NCBI RefSeq assembly: GCF_025698545.1
Contig: NC_068571.1
Span: forward strand, 53,415,733-53,479,732
Source of the DNA: Gossypium raimondii
Taxonomy: Eukaryota; Streptophyta; Magnoliopsida; Malvales; Malvaceae
Length of the DNA: 64,000 bases
Reading direction: 5' to 3'
Shown here: piece by piece, positions 30,890-42,288 of the stretch
How positions within the stretch are numbered: the stretch's first letter is position 1
Layout of the letters: every line of letters starts with the position of its first letter
Translations under genes and position numbers: made by a program
The notes under the pieces: model-generated
Databases searched by the model: none
Seen by the model: the letters and a program-made list of their open reading frames with translations, nothing else
Told to the model about the DNA's origin: nothing

Positions 30890-33533
30890 ATAAAAGTCAT
30901 TCATATCACTGTGAATTTTGTGAATTAGCTAAACATCATCGGTCATTGTTCTCACCTCAAAAATATAAAGCTTCCAAACCTTTTTCATTAACTCATAGTG
31001 ATGTTTGGGGACCTTTGAGAGTCTTAACTTTTTCAGGAAAACGTTGATTTGTCACATTTATTGATGATCATACTCACATTTGTTGGGTGTTTTTATTAAA
31101 AGATAAGTCTGAAGTTAAAAATGTGTTTCAGTCTTTTTATGCTATGGTGAAAACACAATTTGGTGTGAGAATAGAAGTACTTCGAAGTGACAATAGTGAG
31201 GAATTTTTTAATGACCAATTAGGTGTTTTCTTAACCAAACATGGTATAGTCCACCAAAGCTCTTATACAAATACACCACAAGAAAATGGGGTTGTAGAAA
31301 GAAAAAACTAACATCTTTTGGAAGTAACTAGAGCCTAGTAAAACTCTAAACTATAAAACTCATTTTCGTCTCTTTAAAGATAACTTTCCTAATTCTAAAT
31401 TGATCATAGATTTATCCCTCCAAGTTTTTGGGTGTAATGTTTTTGTTCATCTTCACAACCAAGGTAAACTAGATCCTAGAGCAAAAAAGTGCGCCTTTGT
31501 TAGCTATGCTTCTAATAAAAAGGGTTACAAATGTTACGGAAATTATAATAAGGAAGGTTCTATAATTGATCAAGAAAACACTAGGAATATACAACATAAG
31601 GATTCTAATAATGGGGAAGGTGAATTTATGATTAACACAGAAATTAATGATGCTAATATTGTTAATGAAAAGGAGTATGAAGTTGTAGAGTCTGATAATG
31701 AGAATAAAGAACAAACAAAGGAGTTAATTGTTTACTTAACAAGAAATCGAAATCAAGAAAGTGGAATCCACCAGATTCATCACCAAGAATCTGACCTGCA
31801 AGATCTTGTCAAAAGTCCAAGTAAAGCTCATAATCCAGCTAATGAATTTTCTGATTTAGATATTCTAATTTCTAAAAGAAAAGGCGTTAGAAATGTTGTC
31901 AAATATCCCATGTCTAACTTTGTGTCCTATAAACCCTTGTCTTTGACATTCTCAACCTTTGTTTCTTGTCTCGATACTGTGAAAATACCCAAAAGTGTGA
32001 AAGATGCTTTATAAGTTTCTGAGTGGAAGGATGTTATTTTAGAGGAGATGCATGCTTTTGAAAAAGCAGGTACATGGGAAACAATGGAATTACCTATAGG
32101 AAAAAAATTGTGGGCTGTAAATGGGTGTTCACAACCAAATTCAAACCGGATGGATATTTAGATAGATATAGAGCCCAACTGGTGGCTAAAGGGTACACTC
32201 AAACATATGGGATAAATTATCTTGAAACATTTGCTCCAATAGCCAAATTAAGTTCTGTTAGAGTTCTTTTATCAATTGCTGTTAATCTTGATTGGTCCTT
32301 ACAGCAGCTAGATGTGAAGAATACTTTTCTAAATGGGAAACTTGAAGAAAAAGTTTACATGGATCCTCCTCCAGGTTTTGAAAAAAATTTGGAACTCAAG
32401 TATGTAAGCTCAGGAAATCTTTGTATGGTCTAAAGCAGTCTCCCTGAGCTTGGTTTGAACGGTTCACTCAAGTTGTCAAAAAACAATGTTACTTACAAGG
32501 GCAAGTTGATCACACAATGTTCTATCGACACTCACAAAGAGTTAGAATAACAATTATTATAGTTTATGTCGATGATATCATTCTTACAAGAGATGACGTG
32601 GATGAAATAAGACATCTCAAGGAGAATCTAGCATTGGAGCTTGAGATCAAAGACTTGGGTCCTTTGAAATACTTTCTTGGAATGGAAGTTGCTCGATCAA
32701 AGAAGGGTATTGTAGTCTCTTAGAAAAAATATATGATTGATCTTTTAAAAGAGGCTGGGATGAGTGGTTGCCGCCCAACTGACACACCAATTGATCCAAA
32801 TGTAAAATTCGTAAGTAAAGAAGGTCGATTAGTTGATAAAGGGCAGTACCAAAGATTAGTCGGTAAGTTAATTTACTTATCACATACAAGGCCAAACATA
32901 GCTTTTGCAGTGAGCTTAGTGAGTCAATTTATGCACTCCCCAATGGAGGAACATGAAAAAGCAATGTTTCGGATTCTAAGATACTTGAAGAGTTCACCTG
33001 GAAAGGGTTTATTCTTCAAGAAATCTAAACAAAGAGGAATTGAAGCTTATACAGATGCAGACTGGGCAGGCTCAATAACAGATAGAAGATCTACATCAGG
33101 ATACTATACATTTGTTTGGGAAACATTGTGACTTGGCGAAGTAAAAAACAAAATGTTGTAGTAAGAAGTAGTGCAGAGGCTGAGTTTAAATCAATGGCTC
33201 AAGGAATTTGTGAAATAATGTGTTAAAAATAATTATGAAAGAGCTGAGGAAACCTATAACTTCGTCAATGAAGTTGTATTGTGATAGCAAAGCTGCCATT
33301 AGTATTGCTCATAACCAAGTCTAACATGATAGAACTAAACATGTTGAGATTGATAGACACTTTATCAAGGAGAAGATTGAAGAATGCCAAGTGTGCATGC
33401 CGTTTGTTCCTTCAAAACAACAGATTGCTGACACACTCACCAAAGGGCTCTCTAAGACAAGCTTTGATTTTATTGTAAACAAGTTGGGCATGATTGATAT
33501 ATATGCACCAACTTGAGGGAGGGTGTTGAAATA

Positions 33534-33823
33534 TGTGAAACCCATATATTTTGGGATATATTTTAAAGTTATTTAGGTAGATAAATCTTATTTAGGTAGA
33601 TAAATATTAGAATAAATCATTTGAGATATTCTAGGAATAGTTTATTTTATCTTTTAGTAGTTTATAGAATAAAGGGAATTATTTTTCTTATCTTTTAGTA
33701 GTTTATTAGAATAAGGGAATTATTTTCCCAATTAGCTTATGACTCTTTTCCCTATTTAAATTCAGTTGTTTAGTTAATAAAAGATAGAACAGTTTTATTA
33801 AATGCTCTCTTGAAAACTTTCAA
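33534..33823 (+). repeat. 3' LTR of copia element D
   Basis: Begins TGTTGAAATATGTGAAACCC after the purine tract ACTTGAGGGAGGG (33521-33533) and ends AAAACTTTCA. Direct-repeat partner of 26592-26856. Confidence 0.92.
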
Positions 33824-35213
33824 GGAATTTGCAAAAAAAACATAAGGCAATGTCTTGCCTACAACGTTTAAAATGTAATCTTTACAAGAATTATGGCTTG
33901 TGACACTCCTAAACAAGCTTGGGATAAGCTCAAGGAGGAGTTCCAAGGTTCGTAAAAGACAAGGCAATAACAATTTTTCAATCTTAGACGAGATTTCAAA
34001 AACCTCAAGATGAAGGAAGCTAAGACTATAAAGCAATATTTAGATAGAACCATGGCAGTGGTGAACCAGATAGCACTGTTAGGAGACCAGTTCACTGACT
34101 GTCGAGTAGTTGAGAAGGTGATTACCACGCTTCTTGAGAGATATGAATCAAATATATCTTCACTGCAAGGTTTAAGGGATTTGTCAACCATCTAACTCTT
34201 AGAACTAATCAACGCTTTGTATACTTAAGAATAAAGAAGGGCAAGTACAGAAGAGAGGCACGCTGATGGAGCCTTTCAAGCCAGAAACAAAGAAGGCTCA
34301 AGCTTCTCCAGCAATAAAGAAAATAAGGCTAGACAGAGAAGAAAGAAGATAGTTAGAGAGATGGTGGCAAGAAAAATCCACCATGTTCTCACTATAAAAA
34401 GGCCAATCACTAAGAGAGGTATTGTTGGTCTAGGCCAGATATTTAGTGTAGAAGTTGTAAAAATTTTGGTCATCTGTAGAAAGTGCGCAAAAACCAATAG
34501 CAGAAGCAACAACAACAGAACCATATTTAAGCTCAAATTGCAGATGAAAAGCAATCTCGAGAGGAGTATCTGTTTACTGCCTCTTATTTTATTTCTAGCA
34601 ACAAAGTCAACGAAAGTTGGTTGATTGACAGTGACTACACAAATCACATGACTTCAGATCAAAGCATTTTCAAGCGGATTGGCAGAAGTTGCATTTCAAA
34701 AGTCAAAATTGGAAATGGCTAGATTATTAAGGCTAAGGGAAAAGGTGATGTGCTAATCAGCATCTTGAAAAGTACTAAAGTAATTATAGATATGTTTTTA
34801 GTTCTTGAGTTAGATTATAATCTCTTTAGTATTAGTTAGTTGCTTGAGAAGAAATAAACTATTGTTTTTAAAGAAAGATGTTACACTATTTTTGATTCAT
34901 TGGGAGAAGAAGTTGTGAAAGTCTCAATAAATAATATAATTTTTATATTGGGTTGAAACTTTATGACCTCGAGAGCCTATACTAATTCAGTGGATAAATC
35001 ACATAATAGTCAGATAAATTTGGTTGAGAATATGACTAAAGTTGAAGATGAAGCTAAAGATGAAGATTTCGATGACCTTTCTGTTAAAGATATTAGGTCT
35101 ATTGTTGAAGCTTATCATAGATGTGACTTAGTAGTGTTGGAGCCTGCAAATTTTGAAGAAGCTGCACAATAAACAAAATATAAGTTTGCAGCATTATAGC
35201 CGAAGAGGAGAAT
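33824..35213 (+). pseudogene. Remainder of copia element E: gag and protease, integrase and RT deleted
   Basis: It resumes gag exactly where 26591 stops: ACDTPKQAWDKLKEEFQG-like sequence, then NLRRDFKNLKMKEAKTIKQY, MAVVNQIALLGDQF and LLERYESNISSLQG, matching element F gag closely. A decayed zinc knuckle and protease follow (ESWLIDSDYTNHMTSD, 34614-34660). The reading then jumps to the acidic hinge found just before RT in copia (EPANFEEAAQ, 35140-35171). Integrase and RT are absent, so a large internal deletion occurred. The purine tract GAAGAGGAGAA (35202-35212) precedes the 3' LTR relic. Several stops are present. Confidence 0.85.
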
Positions 35214-35333
35214 TGAGAAGTGGCTATCCATACGATGGCGAACACAGTTCGTATATCTGCGAGCTCACCCAAAGATGCGAGCTCTCCACACAGTGTAAAC
35301 TCAAAAAACCTGCGAGCTCACAAAAAATACGAA
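35214..35333 (+). repeat. Truncated 3' LTR of copia element E
   Basis: Begins TGAGAAGTGGC after the purine tract and shares the GCGAGCTCAC motifs and CACAAAAAATACGAAG with 25861-26060. The match stops abruptly after AATACGAAG, where LINE sequence starts. Confidence 0.65.
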
Positions 35334-35695
35334 GTTGAGTGTGGACAGAGTAGTGTTGCGGTACTAGGTGGTATTATTCGGGACTCACAAGGCCGGTGGC
35401 TGATTTGATTTAACAGGCGGATTGGGCGAACTTCGGTATTACTGTGTGAACTCTAAGTATATGGAAAAGGCGTGACGAGTATAACAAAATTATCATTGAG
35501 AGTGTCTGCAGCGAGGGGGTCAAGCTTGTTACCGATGGTACTGCACAGGGTGCGGTTCATTCAAGTTGGTATCAGGAGGCCTTGGGAGGTCGTGATGCGA
35601 TGCATACCGTGGGAGGAGAATGGTGTAGCAGATCGGATTGCGAAGTCTATTGATGAAGATCAGGTAGACTTGCAGCGATTCACGGAACCTTAAGT
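35334..35695 (+). pseudogene. LINE (non-LTR retrotransposon) RNase H fragment
   Basis: Translation over two frames gives GGIIRDSQGRWLI, a central block spaced like plant LINE RNase H, then PWEENGVADRIAKSIDEDQ. G(V/I)(I/L)RD...GRW and REENxxADRLAK are hallmarks of the RNase H domain at the C-terminus of plant LINEs. Frame changes break it, and the 5' end abuts the copia LTR relic. Confidence 0.8.
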
Positions 35696-37640
35696 TGTAG
35701 GCGTTGCTGGTAAGGGATTCCAGAGGCATGCATTTGGTTACCGATCTCTGCCTTCTAAGTTGTAAACAACCTTTATCTTTTTAAAGGAATGTTACAACCT
35801 TTATTAAATAGTTTATAAGATGACACATGAAATGTTAAAATTTATATCCTATTATTTTATATTAGAATTCTTAGTTCTTTTTAATAGACTCGAAAAATAA
35901 AATAGAAAAAAATATATTATTTTATCTTGATTTGTATAAAGTGAAAGTTAAAATTTTAGTCGGATACTCATATTCAAATTGTATATATAACTCCATCCTC
36001 ATGCCTAATATTGTATAAAATATTGTTTTAAATTTGAAATATCAAATTTTAATTATTTATACAATAACTTTATATTTCATATAATTTTTTTATAAATAGT
36101 TCATTTATAAAACTCAATATAACATATTGTAGTTATGTTAATTATATATTATTTACAAATTATTATGGCTGATTTATTGATTATTAAGAAAAATAAAAAA
36201 TGAAAATTAAAGAGTGGAGAGCATTAATTTACACTATGTCAAATTTTTGTTTGGTATAAATGCTTTAATAATGATTAATAATTATTTTATTGTAATATTT
36301 GAATTATCAGAATAATTAATTAATTAAAATTATTATTAATTATTATTTTGAATAATATTTTTCTTTTACACAAACTAAATAAAGTAAAATCATATTACTT
36401 AATAAATTAAAAAACTTCAACGTATAAAATCACATGTAATTTAGATGGTACTAGAAACCTGTCCAATTTAATTGCTTTTAATTGGAAACTGTATAATTGT
36501 GGGGCATTTTTTCAATTAGGCATCTTAATCTGATCCAAAATCAACAGCTAAAGATTAAAGGCCTTACCACCAAAGGAAGGAGTTCATTTCTATTAAGAGT
36601 TTACCTTCTTAGAGATACAAAGAGTTGAAGTTCAAATCATTTAAGATGGGAAAACTTGGTTACTTCTGAAATATTTTTCATCTAAAGGAATTTTTTTTCA
36701 AGAGCTTATCTTTTTACAGTTACAAATATAAAAACTGAAGTTCAAATAATTTCAAGATGAAAAACTTGGTTGCTTAAATTTTATTGATCTAAAGGTTTTT
36801 ATTTTGTATATATATAATGATGAGGATCTTTTCTCTCCATATTTTTATTATTTTATTGTTTAAAAGGTATAAAATTATTTTAATTTTATATTAATATAAG
36901 TGAATCCTCTCATATATATTTTGATGTTAGTCAATGATGGGGATAAACTCACGAGCATACATAAATAATTATTTATGGATCCATTCTACTAATAGCTAAA
37001 CAGATTTTATATTTGGTATTTTAAAAAAACTCAAAAAGAAGCACAAACAACACTATATTTTTCTTAACAACTTATTATATAATATATTATATTTTATTCA
37101 AAATTCTTGAGTATTGCGAGTTACTCCTATAAATAAAGATTTTGTGGAGTTTTAAGAGTAGTTTAATATTACTACAAGTGCATCGGTTTTGTGGAGTTAC
37201 TCCTATATATATATATTTTTAAATGAGCATTGGTTGGTTCTCCAATAAACTCTAAATACACAAGATTAACACTTGTTATAAAATACCTACGATATCTATA
37301 TCCTTTGTGTTGCAGTAAAATTTTCAATACTATATAACATGGTAGTAGATACTAATTGTTTTGATCATAAAGAATGACATGGATGTATAAATAAATATGG
37401 ATGATAGAGACATATATGCAGGGCAAGGACAAAAAGAACACCCTGGCCGTCCAAACGCTTTGGAACACCACACGCTCACATCAATCCTACTGTGCATCCT
37501 TCTTGGTGCAGCGCTTACAGCATGAAATGCCATTCATCGATTCCAATTTTTTTTAAACAACCAATAACATCATCCAACACTAATCCGTGAATGATGTTAG
37601 GATAATTGGAGTCAAACTGAGTTTCAAAGTTTTCATCTAA
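35696..37640. other. AT-rich intergenic DNA
   Basis: No gene recognised. A TGAGGATCTTTTCTCTCC motif at 36832 and an inverted-like GTGAATCCTCTCAT at 36900 hint at a small MITE, but no TSD was found. Confidence 0.4.
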
Positions 37641-37643
37641 AGA

Positions 37644-38840
37644 TCAATAAGCCAAGCAGTGTGAAACCCCATTGGCTAAACACTGGACATAAAGAAAATA
37701 AATCAAGTTAAAAGAAGCACACAAAGAAAGAGTTTCCTCAACAATACTTCCATAAACAGAAAAGCATATACTACCACTATTGAGATTATTAATAACAACT
37801 AAACAATTTGACTCAATTTTAAGATGACTAAAACCCAACTTGTAAGCCAACTTGTGCATGTCAACAATGGCTATAAGGCCTCGACAGAAGTAGCATCAAA
37901 AGCGCCTATAAGTTTCTGGGCATAGCCTACCCCACCACCCCCTAGGAATCTTGAACAATCGCATCGAAAGATGCCACTTGTTGACAGGACCTCTAAGTTG
38001 TATTAAAGTTTATCTTCAACTGCTTGTCACATAGAGGCTCCCATCTATCAACTCTCAGCCTCGTAGGAAGAAAGGGTGCATAAAAGAGCTTATGAATCCT
38101 AAAGTGATTGTGGAGAGTCCTAGCATGAATCAACACATCTTGGGGGGAGGGGGGGCTCAGAACTCTTCCTTGAATGATCTCTAAATTCCTCGCCTCGTAA
38201 AGTTGCCACAAACCATAAAAAGGCTAGTCCAAGTCTCATTGTCTAGCTTCCTCATTTCATGCTCTAACCAATCAATTACCCTACAAAGGAAACACATAAT
38301 AAATCATTATCAATACCACTTAAAATTAAAACCTCTTTAGAAAGAAGACAATCATGAATAGTGTGCATAAGATCCTTTGTTAGAGCATCACATTTCTTGC
38401 TCAAAGGGTCATTAGCCTATGAAATAGGGATCCACTTCATTGAAGTGGGAAGAATATCATCACCCACCCTCCAACACCAAATAATTTAATCTTAGGTAGG
38501 GGCATTAGTTTCCACACTTCTTTCCAAAATACACAACATTTGGAGTGTAGCCCTAAACCAAAATATCATCACAATCAGCCCCACAATTAGGAACATCTAA
38601 AAGGGGATCCACATAAGCACTCTCCCACAAAGATCAAACAAGGTGCTCATTCCAAGTGGATTCATCATTCCTTAACAAAAGAGAAACTGTGACATCATGG
38701 GAAAGGAAGTCACTAGGCGGAAGGTCCTTTCCATCAAGACTTTTCTCCCTCCATTTATCCAACCAAAATTCGAGCCTTACTTCCATTACTAATAAGCCAA
38801 AAAAACTTGCACGTAAAGAGTCAAACGTAGGCATAAATCC
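37644..38840 (-). pseudogene. LINE 3' region remnant (zinc-binding RT tail and RNase H)
   Basis: On the minus strand, from 38834 down, VRLEFWLDKWREKSLDGKD and TVSLLLRNDESTWNEHLV resemble the stretch between RT and RNase H of plant LINEs. Further down, WEPLCDKQLKINFNTT, AFDATSVEALIAI, KLAYKLGFSHLKIESNCLVV and CLANGVSHCLA are an RNase H domain. Stops and frame changes are scattered throughout. It ends near 37644 at the domain's C-terminal end. Confidence 0.82.
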
Positions 38841-38902
38841 TTTCCAAACAAATGGCGATTTATTAGTAGTTTTACTAAGAAAGATGTCACCTAATGGAAA
38901 GT

Positions 38903-39450
38903 GATGGGTGCTGAATCCACCAAAAATAAGTTTTTATGTTTAAACAATATATAAATAGTAGTGTCGGGAGTAGGGTTGATTCGACAGAGATTAGGATATC
39001 TAAAATTTTTGTTTGATTTAATTAGGTTGTGTGGTTAGTCGTGCCCACATCGTGTCGACCTGTGTGAAAATAAAAATGGGATTAAATCTGATTAAAATAG
39101 AAAAAATAAAAAAAATAAAAATTGAAATTGCAATAAAATAAATTAAAATGAAATTAAAACTAAATAAACGGATGTGATGATGCTCTAGCTTCAGGCTCGA
39201 TTTTGATTTCGAATTGATTTTTGATAACAAGTTTTCTCCTTCAATCAATAAGTCGGTTATAGTGACCGTGGATGCCTAAGACCACCAATCTTTTCATGTA
39301 TATGTAAATAAATGTATAAATTAATTGTAGAATCATCTAACAATTAATCTTTATTGAACGAACATCTATGAAATACACTGGAATGTAAAAGTGGAAGCGG
39401 AAGTGGTGCTTTTCTCGTGAACCTCAATGGCGATAGAAAGTTAGGTATTA
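38903..39450. repeat. Dispersed repeat, copy 1 (shorter)
   Basis: Starts TGATGGGTGCTGAATCCACC and contains GGGAGTAGGGTTGATTCGAC, GTCGTGCCCAC and AATAAGTCGGTTATAGTGAC. The same ordered landmarks occur in copy 2 at 54715-56160. No coding capacity was seen and the class is unknown. Confidence 0.65.
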
Positions 39451-39637
39451 CACATCACCCAATCTAAAAGGTAAAGCTAAAGCTAAAGCATTGATCTTTC
39501 AATCGTGAGATCGGTGGCAGTCCATATCATTTCTTTCTACTAGTTTGGTCCACTCCCACTTCCACTACTAATTAATTAGAGCAGTGGCAGGAGAGGAGAG
39601 TCGAGGGTGCCATGTGATGTGGGTATTTCATTTTCAA

Positions 39638-39661
39638 ATATATATATATATATATATATAT
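39638..39661. repeat. (TA)n microsatellite in the bZIP promoter
   Basis: About 12 TA repeats, 40 bp before the bZIP start codon. It could affect promoter spacing between alleles. Confidence 0.9.
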
Positions 39662-40222
39662 AGTTAAATAAAGGTAATTTTAATTGATAAGATAGAGGCC
39701 ATGAAGCGGAGCGCCTCGGAATTGGCTCTTGAGTTCATGAGGAAGACTATGAGTACGAGCACGTTCTCCTTATCCTTCTTCTCCGACGCCGCTAAAGCCT
39801 TACCCTTGCCCGATATTACTATTGTTGATCCCACTTATTCTAATTCTTTCCACTCCAAAGATCATCATCATCATTATCAGGTTACTCTCTTTCTCTTCTC
39901 CACACATACACACATATGCTTATGATGGATGAATCTACAGATCGATCACTCTCTTACTCTGCTTACGCTTTGCTAATTTATGCTTTACTGTTCAATCACT
40001 CTTCATATACAGCTCTAATATATATATGTATATCTTATCAATTATTTCACAGTACCAGAGGCTGACAGCAATGCTATCCTATCCTATAATGTATCATCTA
40101 TGTATATTTCCTTTAAGCTTACCTGCTTCTCACTTCTCATCCGGCCGTGATTTAGAATTAAGATTAATTGATTTTTGAACTTTTTTTCTTTTTATCTTTT
40201 TTGCTAGAATCAACGTATTTAT

Positions 40223-41669
40223 TGATACGGCCACGCCCCGGAAATGTCCTTGGTTCAGCTCACTTGAGCTCAAGTCAGCTCATTCGAGCTCAATTCAGTT
40301 CATTGAGCTCGTTATTAGCTCTTTAGCTCAATTAATTTTAATTGCTGGAATAAATTAAATATTTAAGTTAATTAGTTAATTTAGTTACAGCTCTTAATTA
40401 CTTGTCAGCTTATTACATATTTTAATTATGTTGTGTTAGCCGAATTTAATTAGGTGGCTGGACTATAATTAATTTGTCTCAATTTAGTTAGTATGATAAT
40501 TAGTGTTTAATTTGTCTTGATGCCATTTAGTTCAGCCGAACATACATTTGAACCTAATTTAGTTCATGTTTTCTTGTAGGATGGACGAATACATGAATGA
40601 GCATTAAAGTCCAAGTGCATGAATAGCTTGGTGCAATGTATGGGAGTGTGCATGCACAAATGAGGTTCAATGGGAGGCATTTAAGGGAGCACAAGTACTT
40701 GGGACGTTCATGCAAGAGGGGGCTGCTGAAAGTTCATGCATTTGCACATTAATGGACCGAATTTATTGAAGAACATACCATGGGACGTTTCAGGCCTGTC
40801 CATGTATTTTCCAAGATCACTATTTAAGTTTTCAAGGCACTTTAAAGCTCCATTCAGCCAAGGGAGATGTTGGAACAAATAAGGGGCTGCACATCCATAG
40901 AATTAAGCTTTCTTCAAGATTAAGGATGCATGAATGCATCTAGTGAAGCAACATGATGTTTTGGTCAATCCATGAATCATCTCCAAGCATGAACCGAATT
41001 TTTAATGCTTCATTCATGCCCATTCAGCCGAATTTAGCTACAGCAAATTAATGATTTCTTTCTAGAATTTTCTAGCATATTCATGGCTGAATTCTTAGCC
41101 ATTAAGTTGCCCATTCAGCTAGCCATGCATCTTCCTATAAATAGTTGTTCAATTTCATTGTAAAAGAACTTTTTGTCAAATTTCTGAATGAACTATTGTT
41201 CTTGTGAGGTTTCTCCCTCTCATATTTCGTGTGAGTCTCGATTTGGCTTATCTAGCGTGCTAGTGGCGTCAACCGAACTCTTTCCGAACTTATCACCAAT
41301 CCTGGTGTGGCGTTCATCCATTTCAATATACCTTCAGTTCTTACTTTGCTAAGTAACGGGTCGAGGTCCATATTCCTGTTTCCATCTTTTCACCTTAAAC
41401 CATATAAGATTTGGGGCGATACTCATTATAATATTGAAACTTTCTTGACGTTAAAGTTCTATTTTCCAACTCCATCGACTACCTTTTCTATCCTACCTTG
41501 TTTCTATTCTAAACCGAACCTACCAACACCAAACCACTCATCTAAACCCCTTTAAAAGCTTCCGCAACCCTTAGCCTAAATCACCCAATTTTGACAATTC
41601 CAACTACTCCTCGTCGACGATCGGGCAACTACGTGAAACGACTCGATTAACCCGAGTCGAATCGCATCA
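40223..41669 (+). repeat. 5' LTR of element G
   Basis: 1,447 bp, from TGATACGGCC to ATCGCATCA. Early on it carries clustered GAGCTCA motifs (CTTGAGCTCAAGTCAGCTCA and variants, 40263-40330). A TATA-like CTATAAATAG lies at 41135. Confidence 0.93.
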
Positions 41670-41671
41670 TT

Positions 41672-41683
41672 TGGTATCAGAGC
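41672..41683 (+). other. Primer-binding site of element G
   Basis: TGGTATCAGAGC, a perfect match to the initiator-methionine tRNA type, two bases after the 5' LTR. Confidence 0.9.
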
Positions 41684-42288
41684 TACTAAAATGAGGAGCA
41701 CCGAAGTTTCTTGTTAATCCCAGAGTAGGTTCGTAAAAAATCAAAAAAATTGAAAAAAATTAAATTAATTGTAATTATTTTCTATTGTATTCAGCATGTT
41801 AGTGTATTGTGGTCTATAAAAAATTTGAAAAATATTAAAAAAATTCAAAAAAATTCAAAAAAAAAGTAAAAAAAAAGTGAGCAAAAAAAAGCGAGCACAA
41901 AAAAATAAGAGTTGAAAGTTTGTTACTGTTTTCATTTATTCCTACTCCGATCATCAAGTTTCCCTTCCTACCATTATTTACCCCTCCCAACGCCACACTT
42001 TAAACCTAAATTTTTCTTTGTTCAGCCTATCCTACACCCGACGTTATCCCTTATAACCATTTTGAAGCCGACCCCAAGCCGCAATAGGTTTATACAAGAC
42101 AAAATACGAAATCACGAGAATGAGAAGAGCGGTAAAAGGAACGAGTGAAAATACATCAAGATAAAAGCCAAAACAAGTGAAAACACGAGTGGAGTGAAAT
42201 TTTCTTTCCGAGTGACTTGCGAGATTTTGTGGTGAGGTAACTAATTTCCTGTTATTATTCTTTTAACCTTTCTTCTTTCTTTGAAATC

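Larger units (their letters stand above)
26890..33526 (+). pseudogene. Polyprotein remnant of copia element D (gag lost, protease, integrase, RT, RNase H)
   Basis: An ATG at 26890 opens a 91-residue frame (MVKTTFTGYKRFNNQ) that ends in TAA at 27163. The gag core and zinc knuckle are missing. Protease follows (ADSGASDHMTSSHF, about 27178), then the GAG-pre-integrase block (WHYRLGHPNFYYL), cut at 27655 by a solo LTR. Coding resumes at 30895 with the HCEFCELAKHH zinc region, the integrase core (THSDVWGP, EVLRSDNSEEF, PQENGVVERKN), RT (GCKWVFTTKFKPDG, QLDVKNTFLNGKLEE, IIVYVDDIILT) and RNase H (AYTDADWAGSITDRRSTSG). Stops and frameshifts occur near 31047, 31308, 32012, 32430, 32722 and 33129. It is non-functional. 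Confidence 0.93.
26592..33823 (+). mobile_element. Copia element D, inserted into the gag of element E
   Basis: The element is bounded by LTRs at 26592-26856 and 33534-33823 (TGTTRAAATATGTGAAACCC ... AAAACTTTCA). The flanks AGAAA and AGGAA match at 4 of 5 bases, a decayed TSD. The 5' LTR is followed at once by an initiator-Met-type primer-binding site, and the 3' LTR is preceded by a purine tract. The interior is 6.7 kb including a 3.2-kb solo LTR. The LTRs differ by indels, so the insertion is not very recent. Confidence 0.92.
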
